DNA from: Pseudocitrobacter corydidari
GTDB lineage: Bacteria > Pseudomonadota > Gammaproteobacteria > Enterobacterales > Enterobacteriaceae
Direction of reading: 5' to 3'
NCBI RefSeq assembly: GCF_021172065.1
Contig: NZ_CP087880.1
Coordinates: forward strand, 3,634,583-3,698,582
Length of the DNA stretch: 64,000 bases
Positions 29,014-38,912 of the stretch are shown in pieces. The notes below the pieces were generated by a model, which was not told where the DNA came from, made no database searches, and worked only from the letters and a program-made list of their open reading frames with translations. Position 1 is the stretch's first letter. Each line of letters opens with the position of its first letter. The translations under genes and the position numbers were made by a program.

Positions 29014-30396
29014 ATGTTGAAGAGAACCCTATTATCCGCAGGGATAGTTTTACTGCTATCCGCCAACGCGCTGGCCTGCTCCGGGCGCGGAGGAACCTCG
29101 TTTGAATACCGCAAAGTGGGCAAAGGCAGCGCCTATGCAACGGTGGACTATGACCGTGACCTTGAAAAAACAGTGGTTGCCCGTTATGTCTCGCAATTAC
29201 CTGACGTGCCTTTTCATCGGTTACGCCCTGTTCCGAACCAGGCAAAACCGGACTCGGAACGCAGAGATGGTTTGGTTGATGACATTATGCTGTCGTACCG
29301 GGAATATGCAGGCTGGTATTTCAACTGGATGACGGACGGTCGGCATATTTTGTGGGCGGGAAAAATCGTGCGTAATCCTCCCAATACACCGGCTGTTGAT
29401 GCCACCAGTTTTCATGCATGGGGGCGGTTTGCTGCCGATAAATACAGTCTCTATTATGATGGTGAACGCACTGACGATAATCCCCGGCAAAGCCCTGTTG
29501 ATATGGCAACGCTGGAAGAGATCGGCGGCAAAAATGCAAGAGGCGATGCCAGTGACGTCGTGAAAGACAGGCACAGTCTCTATTATCACGGTCGCCGCAT
29601 TGGGGATGCCACGGGCTTTGCGCTTTTAGGGCTAAAATCGTGGGATCAACGTGGTTCGCTCATTGATTATAGTTCTTGCGAATCTGCCACCAACGCCGGG
29701 CCGTGGGATACGCTGATACGCAATACCCGGCAAGTTTTTCTTAATGGCGCTCCCATTCCAGCCGATCCTGATACCTTCCAGGTCGTGCGCTGGATGCCCG
29801 GCTCGCGGCTTATTTATCGCGATAAAAACGGAGAAAAGCAGCATTTATTTGGCCGGAGCTGCAACACTATTTTTACGCGACAACTGGGTAGCGTTACGTG
29901 GCGTACCCGCGCGCCTTCGCCGCGTGGCAATGATTGCCGCATTGAAACCCTTCCTGACGTCAACCCGGAACATTTTAACGTGATCACTCGTACCATGGCG
30001 CAGTACCGGGATCGTGTTTATATCGTCGAGGACACTGAGCTACTGGACCAGCACCTGAAAATCGTCTCAATTGCCGACGCAGACATCTCCCTGGAATATG
30101 GCATCAACGTTGCCAGTGATAATCGGGCTTACGTTGTTAGCTATGGCGCCATTCAGACTGTGCACACCGTTGACAAAATGGTGCCGATAAAAGAATCAGA
30201 TGGCGAAAATTCCACCTATTTCAGCCATGACTCACGTTATATCTATGCCTTCCTGAACGGTAGGATGTGGCGCTACAAATCAGCGGTACCCACAGAAGCC
30301 TATATCAACGACGATTTTGATTTGGTTACCCACGAAGGTGTGTATCGCCGCAACGATGAAAACATCACGTTTACCCCAGCGGCTATCAGAAAATAG
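29014..30396 (+). CDS. DKNYY-repeat exported protein, copy 2
   Basis: A 460-residue paralogue starting MLKRTLLSAGIVLLLSANAL, with signal peptide cleavage most likely after ALA21. A cysteine follows, but residue -3 is Ala, so this is not a canonical lipobox. Repeats include WMTDGRHILWAGK, AADKYSLYYDGERTDD, KDRHSLYYHGRRIG and QVFLNGAPIPADPDTF. The start has AAGGAT overlapping the stop of copy 1, four bases away, so the two are coupled. Cysteines along the mature chain could form disulfides. No enzyme motif was recognised. Confidence 0.82.
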   Translation: MLKRTLLSAGIVLLLSANALACSGRGGTSFEYRKVGKGSAYATVDYDRDLEKTVVARYVSQLPDVPFHRLRPVPNQAKPDSERRDGLVDDIMLSYREYAGWYFNWMTDGRHILWAGKIVRNPPNTPAVDATSFHAWGRFAADKYSLYYDGERTDDNPRQSPVDMATLEEIGGKNARGDASDVVKDRHSLYYHGRRIGDATGFALLGLKSWDQRGSLIDYSSCESATNAGPWDTLIRNTRQVFLNGAPIPADPDTFQVVRWMPGSRLIYRDKNGEKQHLFGRSCNTIFTRQLGSVTWRTRAPSPRGNDCRIETLPDVNPEHFNVITRTMAQYRDRVYIVEDTELLDQHLKIVSIADADISLEYGINVASDNRAYVVSYGAIQTVHTVDKMVPIKESDGENSTYFSHDSRYIYAFLNGRMWRYKSAVPTEAYINDDFDLVTHEGVYRRNDENITFTPAAIRK

Positions 30397-30512
30397 CGAT
30401 GGCCTTTATGGATTCTGAAAAGTGACGATTTGCCGCGAAAGTTACGCTTACGTGCGGAGATTTATGTTCTGCTGGTAGTTTCGTGATCAACACCTCGCGC
30501 CAGGATGGCTTT
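30397..30512 (+). promoter_or_regulatory. Upstream block of DKNYY copy 3 with repeated segments
   Basis: This spacer carries TTTATGGATTCTGAAAAG near 30404, a near copy of TTTATGGAATCCGAAAAG upstream of copy 1 (near 27555). It also has a segment from 30474 that is almost identical to the sequence ahead of copy 5 (33284). The blocks include the ribosome-binding sites and suggest that duplicated units carried their 5' flanks. No promoter is defined with confidence. Confidence 0.5.
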
Positions 30513-31955
30513 ATGCACTATCGCAATGTGGTTTGTTTGTTGGCTTGTTCATTGTTCTTATCGCCTGCCTGGGGATGTAAGCTTTCATCTGTGGATCCCA
30601 ATGAGTATCAGCAACAGGGAAAAGGCGTGGTGTACCTGCGCCCTAATCAAAACACCAATCTTTCGCTACCGAACGTGAATTACAAGCGCCTGCGTCGGTT
30701 GGCGAATTTGTTAATTGACCCAGCGACACTGGAAGATTGGGAGGAAATACCGCCGTTAACCGATCTGTCTACTGATTATGATGTGAGGGGCGCAAATGCC
30801 TGGTATCCTCATTACTCCTGGCATAGCGATGGTCGCTATATTATTTACGCTGGCAAGATAGTGCAAAATCCTGCGGGTACACCGCCGGTTGACGTCACGT
30901 CATTCAAGGCTTGGGGCGATTTTGCCGCTGATAAAAATAGCCTCTATTTCAGAGGCGAACGCACGGATGACAATGGTGGTGACAAGCCTTTAGATAGCAA
31001 AACACTGCATCAGATGAATTTACCGCCGCCATGGGAACCTGACGTCCTCGGGCTGATATTGCGTGATGCTAACTTCCTGTATATCAACGGGCATCGTATT
31101 GCTGAGACCAATAGTTTCCGCGTGCTGGCGCAAAAGTCCTGGGATAAGCACGGAAAATTTTCCATGAAGTTTAGCTGCATTCGCAAACCATTCGGCCCCT
31201 GGGATACGCTGGCTCGTACACAGACGAAGATTATGCTCAACGGCGAACAACTGGATGCCGACCCGGATACCTTCACCGTTGTGCGCTGGATACCTGAAGC
31301 ATTAATAAGCTGGCGAGATAAAAACGGCTTTCACCGAAAGGTACTGGATCAATATGCCCTGGACAGCAATGAGGAATATAGCTGCGGTAGTTTCAATGTA
31401 AAGGAACACCGCGTCACCTGGCGTAGTAGCTTCCCGGGTAAGGGAGCAGAATGCCAACAAGAAGAGATTCCCGGCCTCGATCCTGAACAGTTTCACCCAA
31501 TTAGCGATGCTGTCGCGCAGTATCAGGACAAGCTGTACGTCATCGAAACAACGCCATTCGACGAGCTCAAGCTGAATATTGTTACGCTTGATGACCCGAA
31601 ACTGATTATTAATAAACGCTTCAACGCCGGGAAGCGTCACGGTTACTTGCTCACAAGAAAGGGAGACGAGTTTGGGGATTCTGGTTTACAGGTGTTTGAA
31701 TCCGCCGGGCCACTCATTTTATTTGATAACCACATCCCCAGCGAACGGGAAGCGCATCAGGGTAGCAGCAACCCTTATATCCAAAAATGGTTAGCCCGCG
31801 ACGACAAATATGTTTATCGCTTCGATGGCATGCAGCTCTGGCGCTATCACACCGCAGATCCCCGAGCCGTGCGCGTCGTGAACGATCAACTCGATGGCAA
31901 AATTAACGGTGATGGCGAGTTTATACCCACTCCGCGCGATGAGGCTAAAAAATGA
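30513..31955 (+). CDS. DKNYY-repeat exported protein, copy 3
   Basis: A 480-residue paralogue with a short signal peptide (MHYRNVVCLLACSLFLSPAW, cleavage near G21). Repeats include YSWHSDGRYIIYAGK, AADKNSLYFRGERTDD, RDANFLYINGHRIAE and KIMLNGEQLDADPDTF, then a C-terminal unit near LARDDKYVYRFDG. The ATG at 30513 follows AGGAT; an upstream in-frame GTG at 30483 is an alternative. It overlaps copy 4 by 4 bp (ATGA). It is the closest relative of the first 480 residues of copy 5. Confidence 0.82.
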   Translation: MHYRNVVCLLACSLFLSPAWGCKLSSVDPNEYQQQGKGVVYLRPNQNTNLSLPNVNYKRLRRLANLLIDPATLEDWEEIPPLTDLSTDYDVRGANAWYPHYSWHSDGRYIIYAGKIVQNPAGTPPVDVTSFKAWGDFAADKNSLYFRGERTDDNGGDKPLDSKTLHQMNLPPPWEPDVLGLILRDANFLYINGHRIAETNSFRVLAQKSWDKHGKFSMKFSCIRKPFGPWDTLARTQTKIMLNGEQLDADPDTFTVVRWIPEALISWRDKNGFHRKVLDQYALDSNEEYSCGSFNVKEHRVTWRSSFPGKGAECQQEEIPGLDPEQFHPISDAVAQYQDKLYVIETTPFDELKLNIVTLDDPKLIINKRFNAGKRHGYLLTRKGDEFGDSGLQVFESAGPLILFDNHIPSEREAHQGSSNPYIQKWLARDDKYVYRFDGMQLWRYHTADPRAVRVVNDQLDGKINGDGEFIPTPRDEAKK

Positions 31956-33262
31956 AAGTGATGAAAAAAAGTATCTCACTGGCGCTCATCCTGCTGGGGT
32001 ACACGGTGGCAATTCCGGCCGTCCAGGCTGAAGGGTACGAATACTACTCTAGCCAGGGTGCCCTGGTTTACGGTTCAAACTTCGGGGGACAAAAGAAAAT
32101 CATTGCCAAGTTTACGGGAATTAACAGCCGCGATTTGTACCCTGTGGAAAATATCTCTGGCGAGCAGGAACGATATATTATCGAAGATGAAGTCACCACA
32201 ATTAAAGAGGAGTACCACTGGATAACGAACGGTCACGTCATTCTCTGGCGAGGGAAAATCGTGAGTAATCCTCCCGGTACGCCAACGGTCGATGTTGCCA
32301 GCTTTAAGGCTCTGGGCCGCTTCGCCGTCGATAAATACAGTCTCTATTTTGACGGTCAGCGCACCGAAAGCAATAGCGGCGCTTCGAAGGTGGACCTGGC
32401 AACCCTAAAAGCTATCGAAGATAACAGCAGCACGCTGGTTGACCGACATAACCTTTATTTATTGGGACGCAGGCAGGCCAGTAGCGACGATTTCAGCGTA
32501 CTACAAAGTAAATTGTGGGGGGATATCGAGCGGTTCCGCCCACGCAATGAAGGGGCTACCTCCCGCGACCTGCTTATTCGTCATCGCCAGGATGTGTTTC
32601 TCAATGGTCAGCGCATTGCAGACGTTGATGCTGACACCTTTCACATCATTCGATGGATCCCCAATTCATTATTGGTCTACCGCGACAAACATGGTGAGCA
32701 CCGTTACGCCTATGGCAACCCGGCAGGAAAAATGGCAACGACCGATGATGCGAATTCGTTTGAAATCGGTGAAAAAACCGTCCGCTGGCGCAGGCAACTC
32801 GCGCGGGATGACGCCTGGCCCACACAACTCTCGTGGGATGTCATATGGGGGGCCTGGCAGGATATTCCCAATGTTGATCCGGAACAGTTCCATCTGATTA
32901 CTGACCGCATCGCGCAGTATCAGGATCGTCTGTATATCGTCAAACTGTCGCCAGTTGGCGAAGACCAGCTTAACGTTATCACCCTGGATACCCCTGATTT
33001 AGTGGTTGATCACGTCTTCAATGGTGGGAAAAAGCACATTTATATTATCAAGGACAGAACGTGGGTGCAGGATGTTCATGTGATTGCCACCCACGGTCCA
33101 CTCACCATGGCTGAGAGTTTCGCCTGGGACGATCGCTATGTATATACCTGGCGGGGCCAGCGTCCTGCCAGAACTGAGTCGCCATGTCCGGAGCAAACCG
33201 TTGAGCAGGATGATGGCATAGTCATTAAGACCGAAGCATCAGAGTGCCACCGCACGCCGTAA
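31952..33262 (+). CDS. DKNYY-repeat exported protein, copy 4
   Basis: A 436-residue paralogue with a signal peptide cleaved after AVQA26. It shows WITNGHVILWRGK, AVDKYSLYFDGQRTES, VDRHNLYLLGRRQAS and DVFLNGQRIADVDADTF, then a C-terminal part with VRWRRQ, DPEQFHLITDRIAQYQ and WDDRYVYTWRGQ. The last 187 or so residues closely resemble the C-terminal extension of copy 5. It overlaps copy 3 by 4 bp, so it is translated with it. The function is unknown. Confidence 0.82.
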   Translation: MKVMKKSISLALILLGYTVAIPAVQAEGYEYYSSQGALVYGSNFGGQKKIIAKFTGINSRDLYPVENISGEQERYIIEDEVTTIKEEYHWITNGHVILWRGKIVSNPPGTPTVDVASFKALGRFAVDKYSLYFDGQRTESNSGASKVDLATLKAIEDNSSTLVDRHNLYLLGRRQASSDDFSVLQSKLWGDIERFRPRNEGATSRDLLIRHRQDVFLNGQRIADVDADTFHIIRWIPNSLLVYRDKHGEHRYAYGNPAGKMATTDDANSFEIGEKTVRWRRQLARDDAWPTQLSWDVIWGAWQDIPNVDPEQFHLITDRIAQYQDRLYIVKLSPVGEDQLNVITLDTPDLVVDHVFNGGKKHIYIIKDRTWVQDVHVIATHGPLTMAESFAWDDRYVYTWRGQRPARTESPCPEQTVEQDDGIVIKTEASECHRTP

Positions 33263-33283
33263 AATGGGTCATTATTTTTTACG

Positions 33284-33372
33284 GGTAGTTTCATGATCAA
33301 CACCTCGCGCCAGGATGGCTTTATGCACTATCGCAATGTGGTTTGTTTGTTGTCTTGTTCGTTGTTCTTATC
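33284..33372 (+). repeat. Duplicated 5' block shared by DKNYY copies 3 and 5
   Basis: This 89-bp segment matches 30474-30562 with only a few mismatches. It covers the RBS, the ATG and the signal-peptide codons. The high nucleotide identity, compared with the more diverged coding region after it, points to duplication or gene conversion. Confidence 0.8.
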
Positions 33373-35350
33373 ATCGGCATGGGGATGTCGGCTTTCCGCG
33401 CCTGAGCATAATATTTACCAGAAACAAGGCAAAGGCGTGGTGTACCTGCGCCCTTATCAGGAAACAAATCTTTCTCTACCTGGCGTGAATTACAAGAGAT
33501 TGCGTCGGTTACCCAATTTATTAATAGACCCGGCAACACTAGACGAATGGGATAAAGAACCGCCTCTGACTGATTTGACAACCGACTACCTCTATGAGGG
33601 CGCACAGGCCTGGTATCCTCATTATTCCTGGCATAGCGATGGTCGCTATATCCTCTACGCGGGTGAAGTAGTGCAAAACCCGCCAGACAAACCTCCCGTC
33701 GATGTCGCCTCGTTCAAGGCATGGGGTGATTTTGCCGCGGATAAACACAGTCTCTATTTCGAAGGCAAGCGCACCGATGACTATGGCGGAGAAAATAGTT
33801 TAGATATTAAAACGCTGCATCAGGTGAAATTCCATTTACCCTGGAAACCTGACTTTCTCGGACTGATATTACGTGACGCTAACTTCTTGTATGTCAATGG
33901 TCATCGCCTCGCTGACCCCGATAGTTTCCGCGTGCTGGCGCAAAAGCCCTGGGATCGGCGAGGAAAGTTTTCCACCGCTTTTAACCCCTGCGTTGCTGTG
34001 CCGTTCGGCCCCTGGGATACATTAGCCCGTACACACACGGAAATTATGATCAACGGCGAACAGCTTGATGCCGACCCGGAGACATTCGCTGTCGTGCGCT
34101 GGATGCCCGGTTCGCTATTGAGCTGGCGAGATAAAAGCGGCCTGCACCGGAAGGTGCTGAATCAGGGAAATCTGGACCAAGATAGGGCAAATAGCTGCGC
34201 AGCGTTCAATTTACAGGAACACTACGTTTCATGGCGTAAAGGGCCAGAATGCCAGCAAGAAGTCCTACCCGGCCTCGATCCAGAACAATTTCACCCTCTT
34301 AGTAATACCGTTGCTCAGTATCAGGACAAGCTGTTCACCTTCAAAAAAACGGAATTTGGCGAAAATAGGCTGGATATCGTCACGCTGGATAATCCTGGTT
34401 TGGTGATAGATAAACGCTTTAACGCGGGAAGAACTCACGGCTATTTACTGACCAAATTACAAGCTAATGGTGAAGAAGAAGATGGTCTCCAGGTATTCGA
34501 GTCTTCCGGGCCGCTTATCCTGATGGATTATCGTGTTCCCGATGAGCATGAGGCTCACCTTGGCGATAGCCCCCATTACAAGAAATGGTATGCACACGAC
34601 GATCGTTATGTTTACGCATTCGATGGCTCACAGCTGTGGCGCTACCCAACACCCAATACCAAAGCCGTGCGGGTGAAATGGAAAACCGAACATTCAGGTT
34701 ATGGCTACTGGGCAGACTACCGTAGTGGAGAGTTGGACGGCAGACTTCTTGAGGATGGTGCGTTTATTCCAACGGGAATCCCCTATAACTCATCCGTTAA
34801 CATTGCTCAATACTCTGATGGCGAAAGCTCTTTTCTCGTCGGCGAAACCGATGTTAGCTGGCGTAAGCTTCGCTCTACAGACCAGGAATGGAGTCAATGG
34901 GAGAAACTCCCCGATATTGACCCAAAAGCATTTCATCCCATCACCGATCGTGTCGCGCAGTACAAAAATCATCTGTACATTGCGAAATTGTCTCCTTTTG
35001 GTGAAGACACCCTGGAAATCATAACGCTCGACTCTTCTGCACCTTTCCTGAAACAACGAATTAACGCCGGGAAAGACCATGGCTACTTTATGCGATCTTC
35101 CCGATTACGCGACGATATTCAAATTTTTGCCATTGATGGACCACTGAAGACCACCGAACGTTTCGCTTATGACAATCGCTATGTTTATACCTGGATAGGT
35201 AGCCAACTTTATCGAACCGCATCGCCCTGTCCGGCCAGGACACGTAATCTGGATCAGAACATGTTTTCATCCAATGATGACATCATCATCTTGAAGACGG
35301 AGGAAGAGTGCCGCAAAACACCAGACATTGAGCAAACTTTGAAGCCCTGA
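33323..35350 (+). CDS. DKNYY-repeat exported protein, copy 5 (3-4 fusion)
   Basis: The largest paralogue has 675 residues from the ATG at 33323; an in-frame ATG at 33293 is an alternative start. Residues 1 to about 483 follow copy 3 throughout (signal peptide MHYRNVVCLLSCSLFLSSAW, then AADKHSLYFEGKRTDD, RDANFLYVNGHRLAD, EIMINGEQLDADPETF) and end at EDGAFIPT, where copy 3 has GDGEFIPT just before its stop. Residues from about 490 to the end follow the C-terminal part of copy 4 (DPKAFHPITDRVAQYKN, YDNRYVYTWIGSQL). It therefore looks like a fused descendant of a copied 3-4 pair. The function is unknown. Confidence 0.82.
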   Translation: MHYRNVVCLLSCSLFLSSAWGCRLSAPEHNIYQKQGKGVVYLRPYQETNLSLPGVNYKRLRRLPNLLIDPATLDEWDKEPPLTDLTTDYLYEGAQAWYPHYSWHSDGRYILYAGEVVQNPPDKPPVDVASFKAWGDFAADKHSLYFEGKRTDDYGGENSLDIKTLHQVKFHLPWKPDFLGLILRDANFLYVNGHRLADPDSFRVLAQKPWDRRGKFSTAFNPCVAVPFGPWDTLARTHTEIMINGEQLDADPETFAVVRWMPGSLLSWRDKSGLHRKVLNQGNLDQDRANSCAAFNLQEHYVSWRKGPECQQEVLPGLDPEQFHPLSNTVAQYQDKLFTFKKTEFGENRLDIVTLDNPGLVIDKRFNAGRTHGYLLTKLQANGEEEDGLQVFESSGPLILMDYRVPDEHEAHLGDSPHYKKWYAHDDRYVYAFDGSQLWRYPTPNTKAVRVKWKTEHSGYGYWADYRSGELDGRLLEDGAFIPTGIPYNSSVNIAQYSDGESSFLVGETDVSWRKLRSTDQEWSQWEKLPDIDPKAFHPITDRVAQYKNHLYIAKLSPFGEDTLEIITLDSSAPFLKQRINAGKDHGYFMRSSRLRDDIQIFAIDGPLKTTERFAYDNRYVYTWIGSQLYRTASPCPARTRNLDQNMFSSNDDIIILKTEEECRKTPDIEQTLKP

Positions 35351-35397
35351 CCCCATGCCGCTATACTGCCGCCATCACTTAAAAACAGGATACAACA

Positions 35398-35718
35398 ATG
35401 AACGACAGTGAATTTCATCGCCTTGCCGACACCCTGTGGATGACCATCGAAGAGCGCCTTGACGACTGGGATGGTGACAGCGATATCGACTGTGAAATCA
35501 ACGGCGGCGTGCTGACCATTACCTTTGAGAACGGCAGTAAAATCATTATCAACCGCCAGGAGCCGCTGCACCAGGTATGGCTGGCAACCAAACAGGGCGG
35601 CTACCATTTTGACATGAAAGGCGGCGAATGGATTTGCGATCGCAGCGGTGAAACCTTCTGGGATTTACTGGAACAGGCCGCGACGCAGCAGGCGGGTGAA
35701 GCGGTGAGCTTCCGCTGA
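35398..35718 (+). CDS. cyaY: CyaY, bacterial frataxin
   Basis: CyaY is the iron-binding frataxin that modulates IscS and iron-sulfur cluster assembly in the cytosol. The 106 residues equal E. coli. The acidic first helix ([20 protein letters not shown]) and the acidic ridge [10 protein letters not shown] precede the beta sheet with [20 protein letters not shown] and [21 protein letters not shown] -10-like box lies about 30 bp upstream. It converges on cyaA, with a REP cluster between them. Confidence 0.97.
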   Translation: MNDSEFHRLADTLWMTIEERLDDWDGDSDIDCEINGGVLTITFENGSKIIINRQEPLHQVWLATKQGGYHFDMKGGEWICDRSGETFWDLLEQAATQQAGEAVSFR

Positions 35719-35724
35719 GGTTTG

Positions 35725-35808
35725 TTGCCGGATGGCGGCTACGCCTTATCCAGCCTACAAATGCGATCAGTAGGCCGAATAAGACGCGCTAGCGTCGCCA
35801 TCCGGCAA
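35725..35808. repeat. BIME: inverted pair of REP units
   Basis: The segment starts with TTGCCGGATGGCGGCTACGC and ends with GCGTCGCCATCCGGCAA, two REP units in opposite orientation with GGCGGC/GTCGCC cores. It lies between the convergent cyaY and cyaA. Such elements may bind gyrase or IHF and protect 3' mRNA ends. Confidence 0.85.
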
Positions 35809-36005
35809 GCGAGCTCACAGCGGCAACAACGATTCTGACCCACCCTGCGACAATAAAAAGCAGAATCGCGCATAGCGCGTCACCGCCGAAACCGTTACGC
35901 ATTATTCTCCCCCCCTGACCCGTTTCAGAGAGTGACATTAATGCGGAAAAATGAAGTCTGCGTGAAGTGCATGGCGGGAAAACCGACAGGTATTGCTATC
36001 CGGTA

Positions 36006-38552
36006 TTACGAAAAATACTGCTGCAACAGCGGCGTGTCGTTATCCTGGTTACTCGGCGGGATCGTGCCAATCGCCTGGCTGCGGTAAGGAATAACCTGCG
36101 CGCGGCCATCCACTTTCACAATCTGGTAGAACTGCGGCAGGTTGAAGTTGATAAAGCTTGAGCCGTAGGTAAAGCGATCGTGCGAAGACGAGTAGAAGCG
36201 GCTGACGTCGCGCACCAGCTCCTCTTTGCTGCCTTCACAGTGGTGATACACTTCCGCGCGGTTGGTTTCATCCAGAATATAGATGTTAAAGCCCTGCTCT
36301 TCGCCGGAATCTTCAAAGAAGAACTGAATGATCCCTTCGCTGGCAAAGCCGTCCACCACCTGCGGCAGTTTGACGTGGTTGGTTTCCACCTGCACCGACA
36401 AACCATGCAGTTTGTTGTGCGAGATAGCGCCGTAGAATTCGATGGCGTTTTCCAGTTTCTGCACCGACACGTTCAGGCGTTCAAAGAACAGGCCCCAGGT
36501 CTGGCCGGATACGCGCAGCGCTTTGAAACGCCCGGTTTCCTGGCGCGTGCTGGAAAGGCGCAGGTCGATACATTCCGACACCAGCTGCTGGACGCGGGTA
36601 CGAATCAGGCCGCGTAAATGCTGGCTGTAGCAGAACACATCCACGCTATCCGGCGGAGCAGCGTCCTGGTGCATTTTGCCGAGAATCGTTTTCAGCGCTT
36701 CAATCATCGCCTGCTCGCCGTTGAAGTGCAGCGTACGCACCTCGTTCCACGAGTTGCGATACAGCAGGTCAACGCTGCCGACGAGACAGTTTTGCTCTTC
36801 ACCAAAGCTGAAGACGTCGAGCTTACGGAAGTCGAAATGGACGACCTGATTGCGGAAAGCCGCCGTCGGGTCATATTCGAGGTTGACGATAATCGCCAGA
36901 TGGCGAATTTCGCACGGGCTGTAGAGCGCTTTTGGCGTCGGTGCAGGCAGACGCAGCGGGAAGTGATGGGAAACATCCGCCACCATCTCCTGCAATTTTG
37001 CCAGGTCGACAATACCGTTGCCTTTAATAAACAGGCGGGTGCGTGAGGTCAGCAGGCCGTTAAACCAGGCCCACGCCACCAGCTTATTAAGATAGCGGTT
37101 ATATTCCAGTGGCTGATGGCTGACGATAGCTTCCATATTTGGCGCGCGGTTATAGAGATACCAACCGGTACGGTTGGCACGGCCCGGCGGCACGTGGATG
37201 AAGGTCAGGTTAGGCTCGGAGAGATCCGGTGAAATCTGCGGGTTAACCAGCGTCACTTTACCCGGCAGCGCTTCAAACGCCGCGTACAGTTTACGGGTCA
37301 GTACACCGATATCCTGCGGGCTGGCGGAGACGCTCAGGTTGTTGCGACGCGCGAAGCGGATCAGGTTACGGTAGCTCTGCATCATCGCGTCGAGCAATTC
37401 GTTGTGCGCCTCGCGCACCTGATCGATTTTCCAGTTCGCCCGGTTATCCAGTTTGGCGAGACGCGCTTCGTCCCAACCCCACTCTTTCACCAGTTGGCTG
37501 ACCACTTCACGACGCCAGCCGACGCACGCACGTTCGCGGCTCAGCTTTTCGCACACTTTCAGATAGAAGCAGCGGCGTACAAGGTCAAGACGCGTCTCAT
37601 CGTCAATCGCTTTGAGGTAGTCGGTAACGCGTTCCAGCATCATGCAGTAGGAATCGAGACCGAAGGAGACGATCTCGCCATCGTGCAGGCGCTGTTTGAT
37701 ATCTTTCGCCAGCAGGCGCGTATTGGGGTATTCCCAGGAGTAGGCTTCCAGCAGCAGGGTTTTCAGCACCGCTTTGTAGGGTGAGTCGATACTCTTATAC
37801 AGCTGCCACAGGCTGGCGCCAAAGTACTCTTCCGCCGACAGCGAACTCAACCCGCCAAGGTCGAGCCACTCGTTCGGCGTCAGCACGCCCTGCGCGTAAA
37901 GCGTCATGACGTAGTCGTCGTAATGCTCTTCTTCTTCGCACGGCACCATATTCCATAGAATACGTTTCCCCGCGAGGCGCACGGCGGTGCGATAAAATTC
38001 ATCCAGCAGCAAGATGTGCTGCGTGGAGCCGCAGTCTTCGCCGCCCAGGCTGCCGCTTTCGTTATGACGGAAGCGGTTTTCGTCGATCAGGAAGAAGCTG
38101 ACTTCCACGCCCAGCGAGGCAGCCCAGCTTTCCAGCAGGCTGCATTTGCGTTGCAGAAGTTGACGTTCGTCGTTATCGAGCCAGGACTGGTGACAAACCC
38201 AGATATCGAGGTCAGAAGAGCAGCTTTGCCCCACGGACGAGGTGCTGCCCATTGAGTAGACGCCGGTTATCGGCAGCTCGCCTTTTGGCGAGACCTGCGG
38301 CGGCATACCACGGTGCAGTTCAAGTTCGTCGAGGTAGTGGCGTTGGGTTTCATCAGGCGTGTAGAGGCAAATGCCTTTGGGAACGTTACCGTCGAGGTAA
38401 CCCGGCATTAGTGGGTGATGATAATGTAATAATGTCGGCAGCAGACTGTAAACCTGTTGGAACGCAGGTCCCATGGCAGCAAGCGCGCGATCCACACGCA
38501 GTTGATTAATGGCATCCAGTCTCTGTTTCAGTGTCTCAATATAGAGGTACAA
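36006..38552 (-). CDS. cyaA: Class I adenylate cyclase
   Basis: CyaA makes cAMP from ATP and sets CRP activity, stimulated by the phosphorylated EIIA-Glc of the PTS. The start is a TTG at 38552 (reading [14 protein letters not shown]), giving 848 residues exactly as in E. coli, where the rare UUG start limits translation; an upstream in-frame ATG at 38573 is not conserved. The catalytic nucleotidyltransferase-like motif is [19 protein letters not shown], near 101-119, with two metal-binding aspartates. The C-terminal half is the regulatory domain. It is divergent from hemC. Confidence 0.96.
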   Translation of the reverse strand: MYLYIETLKQRLDAINQLRVDRALAAMGPAFQQVYSLLPTLLHYHHPLMPGYLDGNVPKGICLYTPDETQRHYLDELELHRGMPPQVSPKGELPITGVYSMGSTSSVGQSCSSDLDIWVCHQSWLDNDERQLLQRKCSLLESWAASLGVEVSFFLIDENRFRHNESGSLGGEDCGSTQHILLLDEFYRTAVRLAGKRILWNMVPCEEEEHYDDYVMTLYAQGVLTPNEWLDLGGLSSLSAEEYFGASLWQLYKSIDSPYKAVLKTLLLEAYSWEYPNTRLLAKDIKQRLHDGEIVSFGLDSYCMMLERVTDYLKAIDDETRLDLVRRCFYLKVCEKLSRERACVGWRREVVSQLVKEWGWDEARLAKLDNRANWKIDQVREAHNELLDAMMQSYRNLIRFARRNNLSVSASPQDIGVLTRKLYAAFEALPGKVTLVNPQISPDLSEPNLTFIHVPPGRANRTGWYLYNRAPNMEAIVSHQPLEYNRYLNKLVAWAWFNGLLTSRTRLFIKGNGIVDLAKLQEMVADVSHHFPLRLPAPTPKALYSPCEIRHLAIIVNLEYDPTAAFRNQVVHFDFRKLDVFSFGEEQNCLVGSVDLLYRNSWNEVRTLHFNGEQAMIEALKTILGKMHQDAAPPDSVDVFCYSQHLRGLIRTRVQQLVSECIDLRLSSTRQETGRFKALRVSGQTWGLFFERLNVSVQKLENAIEFYGAISHNKLHGLSVQVETNHVKLPQVVDGFASEGIIQFFFEDSGEEQGFNIYILDETNRAEVYHHCEGSKEELVRDVSRFYSSSHDRFTYGSSFINFNLPQFYQIVKVDGRAQVIPYRSQAIGTIPPSNQDNDTPLLQQYFS

Positions 38553-38912
38553 GACATATCGCCTGATGTTCAAAACCTGGCGTAGCGCCCGTGAAGGGAA
38601 GTACGGAGGTTTTTAGAATTTCAACAAGAATCGTGGCCTTTGTCGCCCGTCCTTATGATTATGGTGGTGCGGACGAACAAATGGTTTAAAACGTGATCAA
38701 TTTAACACCTTGCTGGTTGACCGTAAAGAAAGTTGCACTACATACAAGTGTAGCATCGTTTGTTATCTGTAAATTCCACAATACGTTTAGGTCTATATTG
38801 GAAACTTCCAGAAAATACGGGCCACCCAGACATTAGCCAAACACCGTGAAAACTAACATCATTAAAGCAACAATGTTAGGATGGTCCGTGGACGACAATG
38901 ACGGTAACAAGC
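38553..38912. other. cyaA-hemC divergent control region
   Basis: About 360 bp separate the two starts. Apart from the CRP site it holds the long untranslated leader of cyaA and the promoters of both genes. TACACT near 38745-38752 (minus strand) is a possible cyaA -10 and TATATT near 38793 (plus) a possible hemC -10; these are weak assignments. No open frame of note was seen. Confidence 0.5.
38690..38709 (-). promoter_or_regulatory. CRP site in the cyaA promoter region
   Basis: On the minus strand AGGTGTTAAATTGATCACG matches the known CRP site of E. coli cyaA, where cAMP-CRP represses the main promoter. The core TGTTAAATTGATCACG is 38692-38707. It lies about 140 bp upstream of the TTG start. 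Confidence 0.8.

Noticed and set aside
29014-33386. DKNYY copies 2, 3 and 5 as lipoproteins
   Set aside because: A Cys follows the predicted cleavage site, but the residues before it (NALA-C, PAWG-C, SAWG-C) lack the lipobox Leu at -3; signal peptidase I cleavage is at least as likely.
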